A stretch of 17,547 nucleotides of DNA from REEB85 sp018971455 (GCA_028871195.1 JAGWNT010000082.1:1-17547); one strand, 5' to 3'; shown: positions 7,680 through 14,282, counted from the stretch's first letter. The notes: generated from the letters alone by a model not told the origin. Program-made: numbers and translations.

Positions 7680-8936
7680 ATGAACCGCAACGTGTGGCTG
7701 CTTTTCATGTGCCAGGCGCTGGTCAACGCCTCGGGCATCGGACAGGTCTCGGTCAGCGCGCTGATCGGCCACTCGCTGGCCGCCGACAAGGCGCTGGCGA
7801 CGCTGCCCTATGCGCTGCAGATGGCGGCGACCATGGCGGCCTCGATCCCGGCCGGCTTCCTGTTCGCGCGGTTCGGCCGCAAGGCGGGCTTCTTCTTCGG
7901 CGCCGCCTGCATGCTGATCGGCACGATCACCTTCGGGATCGGCGTCTATCGCGCCGATTTCCTGATCTACTGCCTGGGCGCGCTGCCGAGCGGCATCGGC
8001 TTCGGCATCGGCCAGCATTACCGCTTCGCCGCCGCCGAGGTGGCCGCCCCGCAGGCGCGCGCGCGGGCGCTCTCGCTGGTCATGGCAGGCGGCGTGCTGG
8101 CCGCGCTGTTCGGGCCGGAGCTGGTGATCTACACCAAGGACCTGACGCCGCCGGTGCTGTTCCTGGGCACCTATGCGGCCCTCGCGCTGCTGCCGCTCAG
8201 CGGGCTGATCCTGCTGGCGCTGGCGCGCCTGCCGCCGGCGCCACCGCGCCACGCCTCGCCGGTGCCGTTCGGGCAGATCATCGGGCGGGCGGATTTCATC
8301 ATCGCCGTGGTGGCCGGGCTGGTCGGCTATGGGTCGATGAACCTGGTGATGACCTCGACGCCGGTGCAGATGATGCTGTGCGGCTTCGGGGTGACCGCCA
8401 GCACGCACGTCATCGGGCTGCATGCGCTGGCTATGTACGGGCCGGGCTTCTTCACCGGGCGACTGATCCAGCGCTTCGGCGCGCATCGCGTGGTGTGCGC
8501 CGGCGGCGTGCTGATCGTCGCCTGCGCGGCGATGTCGCTGGTCGGCTCGGCCTATGTCGATTTCATCGTGGCGCTGATGCTGCTGGGGGTGGGCTGGAAC
8601 TTCATGTTCGTCGGCGCCACCGCCCTGCTGACCACCGCCCATGGCGGGGTGGAGCGGGTGCGGGCGCAAGCGGCCAATGACTTCATCGTCTTCGGCACCG
8701 TGACGGTGACCAGCTTCTCGTCCGGCGCGCTGCACGAGCATGCCGGCTGGGTGGCGCTGAACGCCACGGTGGTGCCGGCGGTGGCGGTGGCGGTGGCGCT
8801 CGTGCTGTGGCACCGCGCCACGCGGGCGCGGCTGGTGGCGGCCTCGCCCGCGTCGCGCGGGCGGGCGGCTGCGCGCCTCAGTTCGGCGAGTTGCTGCGGT
8901 TGGGGTTCGAGCTGGCGGCCGGCGCGCCCGCGTTGA
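7680..8936 (+). CDS. Major facilitator superfamily transporter, substrate unknown
   Basis: This is an inner-membrane protein of 418 residues with about 11-12 hydrophobic segments. The MFS loop 2-3 signature is visible as FLFARFGRKAGFFFGAACM (residues about 58-77), and the second half has a related FFTGRLIQRFGAHRVV loop. The ATG at 7680 has GGAAG 3 nt upstream and lies only 10 nt after thiL, so the gene is probably co-transcribed with the rib-nusB-thiL block. Substrate cannot be read from sequence; context makes a flavin- or thiamine-related role conceivable but unproven. The last 40 or so residues are Arg/Ala/Ser-rich and not transporter-like. Their final codons overlap the 3' end of bamE on the other strand (8878-8936). 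Confidence 0.88.
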   Translation: MNRNVWLLFMCQALVNASGIGQVSVSALIGHSLAADKALATLPYALQMAATMAASIPAGFLFARFGRKAGFFFGAACMLIGTITFGIGVYRADFLIYCLGALPSGIGFGIGQHYRFAAAEVAAPQARARALSLVMAGGVLAALFGPELVIYTKDLTPPVLFLGTYAALALLPLSGLILLALARLPPAPPRHASPVPFGQIIGRADFIIAVVAGLVGYGSMNLVMTSTPVQMMLCGFGVTASTHVIGLHALAMYGPGFFTGRLIQRFGAHRVVCAGGVLIVACAAMSLVGSAYVDFIVALMLLGVGWNFMFVGATALLTTAHGGVERVRAQAANDFIVFGTVTVTSFSSGALHEHAGWVALNATVVPAVAVAVALVLWHRATRARLVAASPASRGRAAARLSSASCCGWGSSWRPARPR

Positions 8937-9378
8937 AGCGGCCGACATTGCCGAGCAGCTGCTGAAGGAAGGTCGGGTTGGAGCCGGGCGACGGCGTGGT
9001 GCGGGCGACCACGCTGACCGGCTCGGAATCGGCCTTGGTCTTGCGGGTGACGCCGGTCAGCACGCCCTTGTCGTCGAAATGGATTTCCACCGCCTCCTGC
9101 GACAGCACGCCCTGGGTGCCGCCGATCACCGGCCTGGTGACCTCGCTGACATAGACCCAGGTGTTGTCGTCGAACGGCGCCTTGGTCGTCGGCGAGCCGA
9201 GCAGGGAGGTGACGTCGGCGCGGGTGGTGGTGCCGGGGACCAGCTCCTTGAGCTGGTCGGCATCGACATGGTTGCCGCGCACCTGCGGCGGCGGGGTGAG
9301 GAAGCCGGGCAGCGCGCAGCCCGCCAGCGGCGTCAGCAGCAGGCACGTTGTCAGCGCGGGGCGGAGCAGCAGGCGCAA
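8878..9378 (-). CDS. bamE: Outer membrane protein assembly factor BamE (OmlA/SmpA family) lipoprotein
   Basis: BamE is a periplasm-facing outer-membrane lipoprotein of the BAM complex that inserts beta-barrel proteins. The 166-residue product has a lipoprotein signal with lipobox LAGC and lipidated Cys at C21, then the SmpA/OmlA domain: VDADQLKELVPGTTTRADVTSLLGSPT, followed by DDNTWVYVSEV and VEIHFDDKGVLTGV. The tail is Ser/Pro/Asn-rich. The start is TTG at 9378: no ATG is available before the signal peptide, and a perfect GGAGGAT (plus coordinates 9386-9392) lies 7 nt upstream. It is convergent with the MFS gene (59-bp overlap) and divergent from the bc1 chaperone gene, an arrangement familiar in alphaproteobacteria. 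Confidence 0.92.
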   Translation of the reverse strand: MRLLLRPALTTCLLLTPLAGCALPGFLTPPPQVRGNHVDADQLKELVPGTTTRADVTSLLGSPTTKAPFDDNTWVYVSEVTRPVIGGTQGVLSQEAVEIHFDDKGVLTGVTRKTKADSEPVSVVARTTPSPGSNPTFLQQLLGNVGRFNAGAPAASSNPNRSNSPN

Positions 9379-9518
9379 GCGGGGTATCCTCCGGGGCTCG
9401 GGCGGGGCGTCTCGGGCGGGCGATTGACCGCCGCGGTGGCCGCGCTAGGTGTAGTGGGGTGTCATGGCCCGCCGCGCGTGTCAATAAACGCGGTGAACTT
9501 CCGTTGAAGGATTTGCAA

Positions 9519-10055
9519 TTGTTGGGATTTTTGCGGCGCAACCGCCATGAGCGGACGGGCTACCTGCTCTACGGCGCGGCGGTGCGCGCGGCGCGGGCGC
9601 CGTATTTCTACGCCGCGATCGGCGTGCCCGACACGCTGGACGGGCGCTTCGATCTGGTCGGGCTGCATGTCTATCTGCTGATCCGCCGCCTGCAGGCCGC
9701 GCCGCAGCCGGGGCCGCCGCTCGCGCAGGCGGTGTTCGACGCCATGTTCAACGACATGGACGTCAATCTGCGCGAGATGGGGGTGGGCGATCTGTCGGTC
9801 GGCAAGCGGGTGCGGGCGATGTGGGAGGCGTTCCATGGCCGCTCGGCCGCCTATCAGGCATTGCTGGACGCGGCGGATCTCGAAGGGCTGGAGGCGGCGC
9901 TGGTGCGCAATGTGTGGCGCGGCGCGGCCGGCGGGCAGGCGGGCCGGCTGGCCCGGTTGGTGGTGGCGCAGGACGCGCATCTGGGCCGGCAGGGTCTGGC
10001 GGATCTTGCCCGCGGGGAGGTCGATTTCCTGGCGCCGGAGGGGGTTGCGGCATGA
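9519..10055 (+). CDS. Ubiquinol-cytochrome c chaperone family protein (CBP3-like)
   Basis: The product belongs to the family of mitochondrial CBP3/UQCC1 assembly factors, which help mature cytochrome b of the bc1 complex. The conserved core is readable: YFYAAIGVPDTLDGRFDLVGLHVYLLIRRL in pieces around residues 30-60, then FDAMFNDMDVNLREMGVGDLSVGKRVRAMWEAFHGR. I choose TTG 9519 as start (178 residues) because AAGGA at 9507-9511 sits 7 nt before it and no ATG lies between there and the conserved region. TTG 9522 is nearly as good. Its stop overlaps yceD (CATGA at 10051-10055). The function in this organism is inferred from the family. Confidence 0.88.
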   Translation: MLGFLRRNRHERTGYLLYGAAVRAARAPYFYAAIGVPDTLDGRFDLVGLHVYLLIRRLQAAPQPGPPLAQAVFDAMFNDMDVNLREMGVGDLSVGKRVRAMWEAFHGRSAAYQALLDAADLEGLEAALVRNVWRGAAGGQAGRLARLVVAQDAHLGRQGLADLARGEVDFLAPEGVAA

Positions 10056-10552
10056 CGGCCGAACTGCATCGTCCGCTCTCAGTGGCGCGGATCCCGCCCG
10101 GCGGGCTGCTGCACGAGGTGCGCGCGACGGCGGAGGAATGCGCCGCGCTGGCCACGCGCATGGCGGTGCCGGGCATCCATGCGCTGTCATGCGGGTTCAC
10201 GCTCCGGCCCGAGCCGGGCGGGGCGGTGCGCGCCGAGGGGCAGCTGCGCGCGCGGCTGGTGCGGGTCTGTGTCGTCAGCCTGGAGCCGTTCGACACCGAG
10301 GTGGCGGAGGATTTCACCGTGCGCTTCGTGCCGGCGGGCCAGGAGAGCGATGACCCCGACCCCGAATCGGTGGACGAGATCGGCTACGCGGGCGGGGAGA
10401 TCGACCTCGGCGAGGCGGCGGCCGAGCAACTGGGCCTGGCGCTCGATCCCTATCCCCGTCGGCCCGATGCGGTGCTGCCGGAGGCGGCCGCGGAGGAGGC
10501 GGGCGGCCCGTTCGCCGCCCTCGCGCGCCGCAGGCCGCCGGGCGGGCGCTGA
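10052..10552 (+). CDS. yceD: YceD family protein (DUF177)
   Basis: The 166-residue protein starts by ATGA overlap with the chaperone gene. Family hallmarks are RVCVVSLEPFDTEV with the conserved Cys near residue 75, an acidic stretch DDPDPESVDEI, EIDLGEAAAEQLGLALDPYPR, and the C-terminal PFAALARRR. YceD proteins are almost always encoded immediately before rpmF and have been linked to 23S rRNA/ribosome biogenesis in E. coli and plants; the exact activity is uncertain. Here rpmF follows after 227 bp, longer than the tight spacing often seen, leaving room for a separate rpmF promoter. Confidence 0.9.
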   Translation: MTAELHRPLSVARIPPGGLLHEVRATAEECAALATRMAVPGIHALSCGFTLRPEPGGAVRAEGQLRARLVRVCVVSLEPFDTEVAEDFTVRFVPAGQESDDPDPESVDEIGYAGGEIDLGEAAAEQLGLALDPYPRRPDAVLPEAAAEEAGGPFAALARRRPPGGR

Positions 10553-10642
10553 TCGTGCGGCGGGCGGCCCGCGACGCCCGGGAGCCACGCGCCTGGATCG
10601 GACCAGCCGGCTCTTTCGAGGTTGCGGAAATTGCGCGCGCGG

Positions 10643-10670
10643 CTTGCGGGGGCGGAGGGGCTCTGCTAGA
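10643..10670 (+). promoter_or_regulatory. Putative sigma-70-type promoter upstream of rpmF
   Basis: A -35-like CTTGCG (10643-10648) and a -10-like GCTAGA (10665-10670) are separated by 16 nt in the 227-bp gap between yceD and rpmF. The same GCTAGA occurs right before rpiB. Assignment is by eye and alternatives exist in this GC-rich gap. Confidence 0.35.
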
Positions 10671-10719
10671 CGGCGCGGCTCGCGTTATTGCCATTCAGTG
10701 ACCGCACCCGCCTCGTCTG

Positions 10720-10754
10720 CCGCCGCGTAACGGCGGGGCGCGCGGCGGAGCGCC
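10720..10754 (+). promoter_or_regulatory. Two back-to-back hairpins in the rpmF leader
   Basis: The first stem is CCGCCG (10720-10725) with CGGCGG (10731-10736) around a CGTAA loop. The second is GGCGC (10737-10741) with GCGCC (10750-10754) around an 8-nt loop. They directly follow each other and end 9 nt before the strong Shine-Dalgarno GGAGGGG (10764-10770) of rpmF. No T-run follows, so they are not an intrinsic terminator. They may structure the leader of a ribosomal-protein mRNA, though short GC hairpins arise easily at this base composition. Confidence 0.3.
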
Positions 10755-10779
10755 ACGCAGACCGGAGGGGCTTTGTCCC

Positions 10780-10983
10780 ATGGCCGTCCCGAAGAAGAAG
10801 ACCTCGCCGTCGCGGCGGGGCATGCGCCGCAGCCACGAGGCGATCGGCGCCGAGGCCCATGCCGAGTGCGCCAATTGCGGCGAGCTCAAGCGCCCGCACC
10901 ATGTGTGCAGCCATTGCGGCCATTATGACGGCCGCGAGGTGATCGGCGCCGGCAAGGCCCTCAAGGGCGCCGTTCGCGTCTGA
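10780..10983 (+). CDS. rpmF: 50S ribosomal protein L32
   Basis: The 67-residue protein starts MAVPKKKTSPSRRGMRRSH, the invariant L32 N-terminus that inserts into rRNA. It then carries a complete zinc-ribbon: C30, C33, C43 and C46 in ECANCGELKRPHHVCSHCGH. Presence of all four cysteines marks the zinc-binding (C+) form. The ATG at 10780 is preceded by GGAGGGG with a 9-nt spacer. It sits between yceD and plsX, the ancestral proteobacterial order yceD-rpmF-plsX-fabH. Confidence 0.97.
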   Translation: MAVPKKKTSPSRRGMRRSHEAIGAEAHAECANCGELKRPHHVCSHCGHYDGREVIGAGKALKGAVRV

Positions 10984-11050
10984 TACGCGCGGCAATGACC
11001 TCTGTTCATTGCCGATTGTATTGCGCGCCGCGCCGCCGGGTGCTGCCGCG

Positions 11051-12160
11051 TTGACGGCGGCCTTCACGCTGGCGATCGATGCCATGGGCGGCGACCATGC
11101 GCCGGATGTCGTCGTCGAGGGGCTGTCGCTGGCAGCCGAACGCCATCCCGGCGCGCGCTTCCTGCTGGTGGGCGACACCGCGCGGCTGGAGGGGCTACTG
11201 GCCCGCCACAAGCGGGCGGCCAAGGCCTGCACTCTGCGCCATGCGCCGGAGGCGATCGGCAACGACATGAAGCCGACCGCGGCGCTGCGCCTGCGCGGCG
11301 CCTCGATGCGGGTTGCGATCGACGCGGTGGCCGCCGGCGAGGCGGAGGGCGTGGTCTCGGCGGGCAATACGGGCGCGCTGCTGACGCTGGCCAAGATCGT
11401 GCTGAAATCGCTGCCCGGCATCGACCGGCCGGCGATGGCGGCGATCGGCCCCTCGGCGCGCGGCGACGTGGTGATGCTCGATCTCGGCGCCAACGTCGTC
11501 TGCGATGCCCGCAACCTGGTGGAATTCGCCGTCATGGGCGACGTGTTCGCGCGCACCGTGCTCGGCCTGACGGCGCCCAGCATCGGGCTGCTCAATGTCG
11601 GCTCGGAGGAGCTCAAGGGCGATGACCGGCTGCGCCAGGCGGCCGATGTGCTGCGGGCGAGCCATATCGGGCCGCAATTCCACGGTTTCGTCGAGGGCCA
11701 CGACATCGCCGCCGGCACCACCGATGTCATCGTCACGGACGGCTTCACCGGCAATGTGGCGCTGAAGACGGGCGAGGGCGCGCTCAAGCTGGTCAGCGCG
11801 CTGCTGCGGCAGGTCTTCACCTCCTCGTTGCTGGCGCGCATCGGCTATCTGCTGGCCCGGCCGGGGCTGGACCGGCTGCGCGAATGGCTCGATCCGCGGC
11901 GCTACAACGGCGCCGTGATGCTCGGCCTGAACGGCGTGGTGGTGAAATCCCATGGCGGGACCGATGCGCTCGGCTTCGCCCATGCGGTGGATGTGGCCAT
12001 GGACATGGTGGTACACCGTTTCAATGAACGGATTCGCGACGGACTCGGACGCATCACCGGCCTGCAGCCCAGAACGGGAGCCAAGGATGGACCAGCTGAG
12101 GCCGTCGCGGTCGCCGGCACACTCCCCCCCGAGCCCCCCGCCGCCACCGTTGCCGGCTGA
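11051..12160 (+). CDS. plsX: Phosphate acyltransferase PlsX
   Basis: PlsX converts acyl-ACP to acyl-phosphate, the donor for PlsY in phospholipid synthesis; it is a peripheral membrane enzyme. Signatures are LAIDAMGGDHAPDVVVEG at the N-terminus, HAPEAIGNDMKP, VVSAGNTGALL, MLDLGANVVCD, NVGSEELKGDD, FVEGHDI, VIVTDGFTGNVALKTGEG, and the C-terminal YNGAVMLGLNGVVVKSHG. No ATG or GTG precedes the core in frame. TTG codons at 11009, 11021 and 11051 are the candidates, and I take 11051 because it starts closest to the conserved strand and gives 369 residues. Shine-Dalgarno support is weak (GGGTG 8 nt upstream). The tail after about residue 335 is Ala/Pro-rich. Confidence 0.94.
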   Translation: MTAAFTLAIDAMGGDHAPDVVVEGLSLAAERHPGARFLLVGDTARLEGLLARHKRAAKACTLRHAPEAIGNDMKPTAALRLRGASMRVAIDAVAAGEAEGVVSAGNTGALLTLAKIVLKSLPGIDRPAMAAIGPSARGDVVMLDLGANVVCDARNLVEFAVMGDVFARTVLGLTAPSIGLLNVGSEELKGDDRLRQAADVLRASHIGPQFHGFVEGHDIAAGTTDVIVTDGFTGNVALKTGEGALKLVSALLRQVFTSSLLARIGYLLARPGLDRLREWLDPRRYNGAVMLGLNGVVVKSHGGTDALGFAHAVDVAMDMVVHRFNERIRDGLGRITGLQPRTGAKDGPAEAVAVAGTLPPEPPAATVAG

Positions 12161-12197
12161 GCGGGCGGTGCCGCACGTGGCAGGCGCGGGTGGCACG

Positions 12198-13163
12198 GTG
12201 CGCGCGGTGATCGCCGGGGTCGGCGCCTATCTGCCCGAGATGGTGGTGACCAACGACGATCTGGCCAAGACCGTCGATACCTCGGACGAATGGATCAGCG
12301 AGCGCACCGGCATCCGCCAGCGCCACTTCGCCCAGCCGCATGAGAGCTGCGCCTTCATGGGGGCGCGGGCGGCGCGCGCGGCGCTGGCCGATGCGCAGGT
12401 GGCGGCGGCCGACGTCGATGCCATCATCCTGGCGACCTCGACGCCGGACCAGGCCTTCCCGGCCACCGCGCTGCGCGTGCAGGCCGAGATCGGCGCCGGC
12501 GGGTTCGGCTTCGACATTTCCGCCGCGTGCAGCGGCTTCGTCTATGGGCTGTCGCTGGCCGACGCGATGATCCGCGCCGGGCAGGTTCGCCGGGTGCTGG
12601 TGATCGGGTCGGAAGTCTATTCGCGCATCATGAACTGGCAGGATCGCGGCACCTGCGTGCTGTTCGGCGACGGCGCCGGCGCTGTGCTGGTGCAGGCCGA
12701 GGCGGGTGCGGGCGGCGCCGGGGCGGCCGGCATCCTGTCCACCCATCTGCATGCCGATGGCCGGCTCGGCGACATCCTCTACGTCGATGGCTCGGTCGGC
12801 CAGCGGGAGCGGCCGGGGCATCTGGTGATGAACGGGCGCGAGGTGTTCCGCCACGCGGTGGGCCGGATGAGCGACGTGGTGGACGAGGCGCTGGCGGCCA
12901 ACGGGCTGGCGCGCTCGGATATCGACTGGCTGGTGCCTCACCAGGCCAATGCGCGCATCATCGAGGGGATCGGCCGCAAGCTCGGCCTGCCGCCCGAGCG
13001 CGTGGTGGTAACGGTGGACCGCCACGCCAACACCTCGGCGGCCTCCATTCCGCTCGCCCTGGCCGAAGCCTGGGGCGACGGGCGAATCCGCCGCGGGCAG
13101 CTCGTGCTGATGGAGGCGCTGGGTGGCGGGCTGACCTGGGGCGCTGCCCTGGTGCGCCTCTGA
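12198..13163 (+). CDS. fabH: Beta-ketoacyl-ACP synthase III
   Basis: FabH starts fatty-acid synthesis by condensing acetyl-CoA with malonyl-ACP. The catalytic triad is complete: Cys111 in AACSGF, His248 in PHQAN, and Asn278 in ANTSAAS. Other hallmarks are the N-terminal VIAGVGAYLPEMVVTNDDLA, DEWISERTGIRQRH, ILATSTPDQAFPAT, LFGDGAGAVLV and the C-terminal GGGLTWGAALVRL. The start is uncertain. GTG 12198 (GGTGG 5 nt upstream) gives 321 residues and the canonical N-terminus. GTG 12168 and 12177 are alternatives. ATG 12087 has a good GGGAG but overlaps plsX by 74 nt and adds a Pro/Ser-rich extension. Placement directly after plsX is the classic fatty-acid/phospholipid cluster. Confidence 0.94.
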   Translation: MRAVIAGVGAYLPEMVVTNDDLAKTVDTSDEWISERTGIRQRHFAQPHESCAFMGARAARAALADAQVAAADVDAIILATSTPDQAFPATALRVQAEIGAGGFGFDISAACSGFVYGLSLADAMIRAGQVRRVLVIGSEVYSRIMNWQDRGTCVLFGDGAGAVLVQAEAGAGGAGAAGILSTHLHADGRLGDILYVDGSVGQRERPGHLVMNGREVFRHAVGRMSDVVDEALAANGLARSDIDWLVPHQANARIIEGIGRKLGLPPERVVVTVDRHANTSAASIPLALAEAWGDGRIRRGQLVLMEALGGGLTWGAALVRL

Positions 13164-13207
13164 CGCCTCTGGATCGGGCCGATACAACCGCTTGATATTG
13201 TGTTTTC

Positions 13208-13236
13208 TTGACGAGTCGGTTGCGGCTGCCTAGCGT
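13208..13236 (+). promoter_or_regulatory. Promoter of ihfA, probably giving a leaderless mRNA
   Basis: TTGACG at 13208-13213 (preceded by C, as in the alphaproteobacterial CTTGAC consensus) and TAGCGT at 13231-13236 are separated by 17 nt. The ihfA ATG is at 13243, only 6 nt after the -10, which would put the transcription start at or beside the A of the ATG. No Shine-Dalgarno sequence is present between -10 and start. The 76-bp gap is clearly AT-richer than the flanking genes. Confidence 0.6.
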
Positions 13237-13242
13237 TCGTTT

Positions 13243-13554
13243 ATGAACACGATCACACGGGCCAATCTGACCGAGACGATCTACACCCAGGTCGGCTTGT
13301 CGCGCAACGAATCAGCCGATCTGCTGGAGACGGTGCTGGAGCGGATGAGCTCGGCATTGGAGGCGGGAGAATCCGTCAAGATCAGCGGGTTCGGGACGTT
13401 TTCTGTGCGACAGAAAGGGCGCCGGATCGGGCGCAATCCGAAGACCGGGGTGGAGGTTCCGATCCTGCCGCGCCGGGTGCTGGTGTTCCGCCCGAGCCAG
13501 GTTCTGAAGGCGCACGCCAACCACGTGGCCCCGCCGGCCGGAGACGATGAATGA
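13243..13554 (+). CDS. ihfA: Integration host factor subunit alpha
   Basis: IHF-alpha pairs with IHF-beta (encoded elsewhere) to bend DNA sharply at specific sites, shaping the nucleoid, replication and promoters. The 103-residue protein has the HU/IHF fold: an N-terminal helical pair (TRANLTETIYTQVGLSRNES), VKISGFGTFSVRQKGRRIGRN, and the DNA-arm segment NPKTGVEVPILPRRVLVFRPSQ, whose NPKTG proline intercalates into DNA. RIGRNPKTG with the long arm and RRVLVFRPSQVLK fits IhfA rather than HU. It has its own promoter with an apparently leaderless start. The stop overlaps the next gene as ATGA (13551-13554), and ihfA-merR adjacency is frequent in alphaproteobacteria. Confidence 0.95.
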   Translation: MNTITRANLTETIYTQVGLSRNESADLLETVLERMSSALEAGESVKISGFGTFSVRQKGRRIGRNPKTGVEVPILPRRVLVFRPSQVLKAHANHVAPPAGDDE

Positions 13555-14282
13555 GTTCGTCGGGCGTGGCGGGGGCAGGCATGGGGGCCGCGGCCTTGGC
13601 GGATGGCGGCGAGGAGCTGGATTCCGCGCGCGCCAAGCCGAAGAAGGCGCCGAACGCCTTTCGTACCATCAGCGAGGTGGCGGACGATCTGCACATCCCG
13701 CAGCATGTGCTGCGCTTCTGGGAGACGAAGTTCCCCCAGGTCAAACCGCTGAAGCGCGGCGGTGGCCGCCGCTACTATCGGCCCGACGATATCTCGCTGC
13801 TTCGACGGATATCGGATTTGTTGTATATTCAAGGATATACGATCAAAGGTGTGCAGCGCTTGCTGCGCGACGGCGGGGGCCGCCTCTCCGATGACATTCC
13901 GCCCGCCGCCCCCGAGGACCGGGAGGAAGCGGGCCTTGAGCCGCAATTGCTGATGCCGGGATTGCTGCCCGTGGCAAAACCGGCCTCGGGCAGGACCATG
14001 GCGCCCCCGGCTGGCGGACCCCCCGCTGGCGGGCCCTCGGCTGGCGGGTCCATGCCAGCCCGGCCCGTGCCGGAGCCTGCCGCGCCCGCCCGGGTGGCGG
14101 CGGAGGCGGCTGCGGCACCGGGGGCCGAGGTGGCGGCGCCCCAGGGGGGATCCGGGCGTTCGGTCCCGGCCGCCGGGCCGGCCGCATCGCCGTCGGCGGC
14201 GGAGGCCGAGCTGGCCCGGCTGCGCGGCGAAATGCAGGCGGTGCTGCGCGAGCTGGAGGCGTTGCGCGCTCTGCTCGACTGA
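13551..14282 (+). CDS. MerR-family transcriptional regulator with Pro/Ala/Gly-rich linker
   Basis: The 243-residue protein has an approx. 33-residue flexible N-terminus. A MerR winged helix-turn-helix follows at about 36-106: FRTISEVADDLHIPQHVLRFWETKFPQ, the wing GGGRRYYRPDDISLL, then LLYIQGYTIKGVQRLL. Unlike metal- or drug-sensing MerR proteins it has no obvious cysteine cluster or effector domain. Residues about 115-210 are low-complexity Pro/Ala/Gly, and the C-terminal 25 residues (EAELARLRGEMQAVLRELEALRALL) form a short probable coiled coil suited to dimerisation. It starts by ATGA overlap with ihfA, so the two are likely co-expressed. Target genes and signal are unknown. It contains an unusual AT-rich patch (13801-13860) described separately. 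Confidence 0.9.
   Translation: MSSSGVAGAGMGAAALADGGEELDSARAKPKKAPNAFRTISEVADDLHIPQHVLRFWETKFPQVKPLKRGGGRRYYRPDDISLLRRISDLLYIQGYTIKGVQRLLRDGGGRLSDDIPPAAPEDREEAGLEPQLLMPGLLPVAKPASGRTMAPPAGGPPAGGPSAGGSMPARPVPEPAAPARVAAEAAAAPGAEVAAPQGGSGRSVPAAGPAASPSAAEAELARLRGEMQAVLRELEALRALLD
13823..13840. promoter_or_regulatory. AT-rich inverted repeat inside the merR-like gene
   Basis: GTATAT (13823-13828) and ATATAC (13835-13840) form a perfect 6-bp inverted repeat around a 6-nt spacer. It sits in an approx. 60-bp AT-rich island of an otherwise very GC-rich coding sequence. It could be an autoregulatory operator or internal regulatory site, or chance within conserved coding sequence. The repeat is seen directly; function is inference. 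Confidence 0.35.
14010..14054 (+). repeat. Three tandem 15-bp repeats within the merR-like gene
   Basis: Three consecutive 15-bp units begin GCTGGCGG at 14010, 14025 and 14040. They encode (A-G-G-P/S-x)-type pentapeptides in the low-complexity linker. The first eight bases of each unit are identical, with variation after them. Such in-frame repeats can vary in copy number by slippage without breaking the reading frame. Confidence 0.75.

Noticed and set aside
9424..9450. Promoter TTGACC with CTAGGT before the bc1 chaperone gene
   Set aside because: The spacer is only 15 nt and the match is weak, so I did not list it as a feature, although a promoter in this divergent gap is expected.
11952..12197. 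N-terminal extension of fabH from ATG at 11952 or 12087
   Set aside because: It would overlap plsX by 74-209 nt and add a Pro/Ser-rich segment absent from the family; GTG starts after the plsX stop give the normal FabH length.
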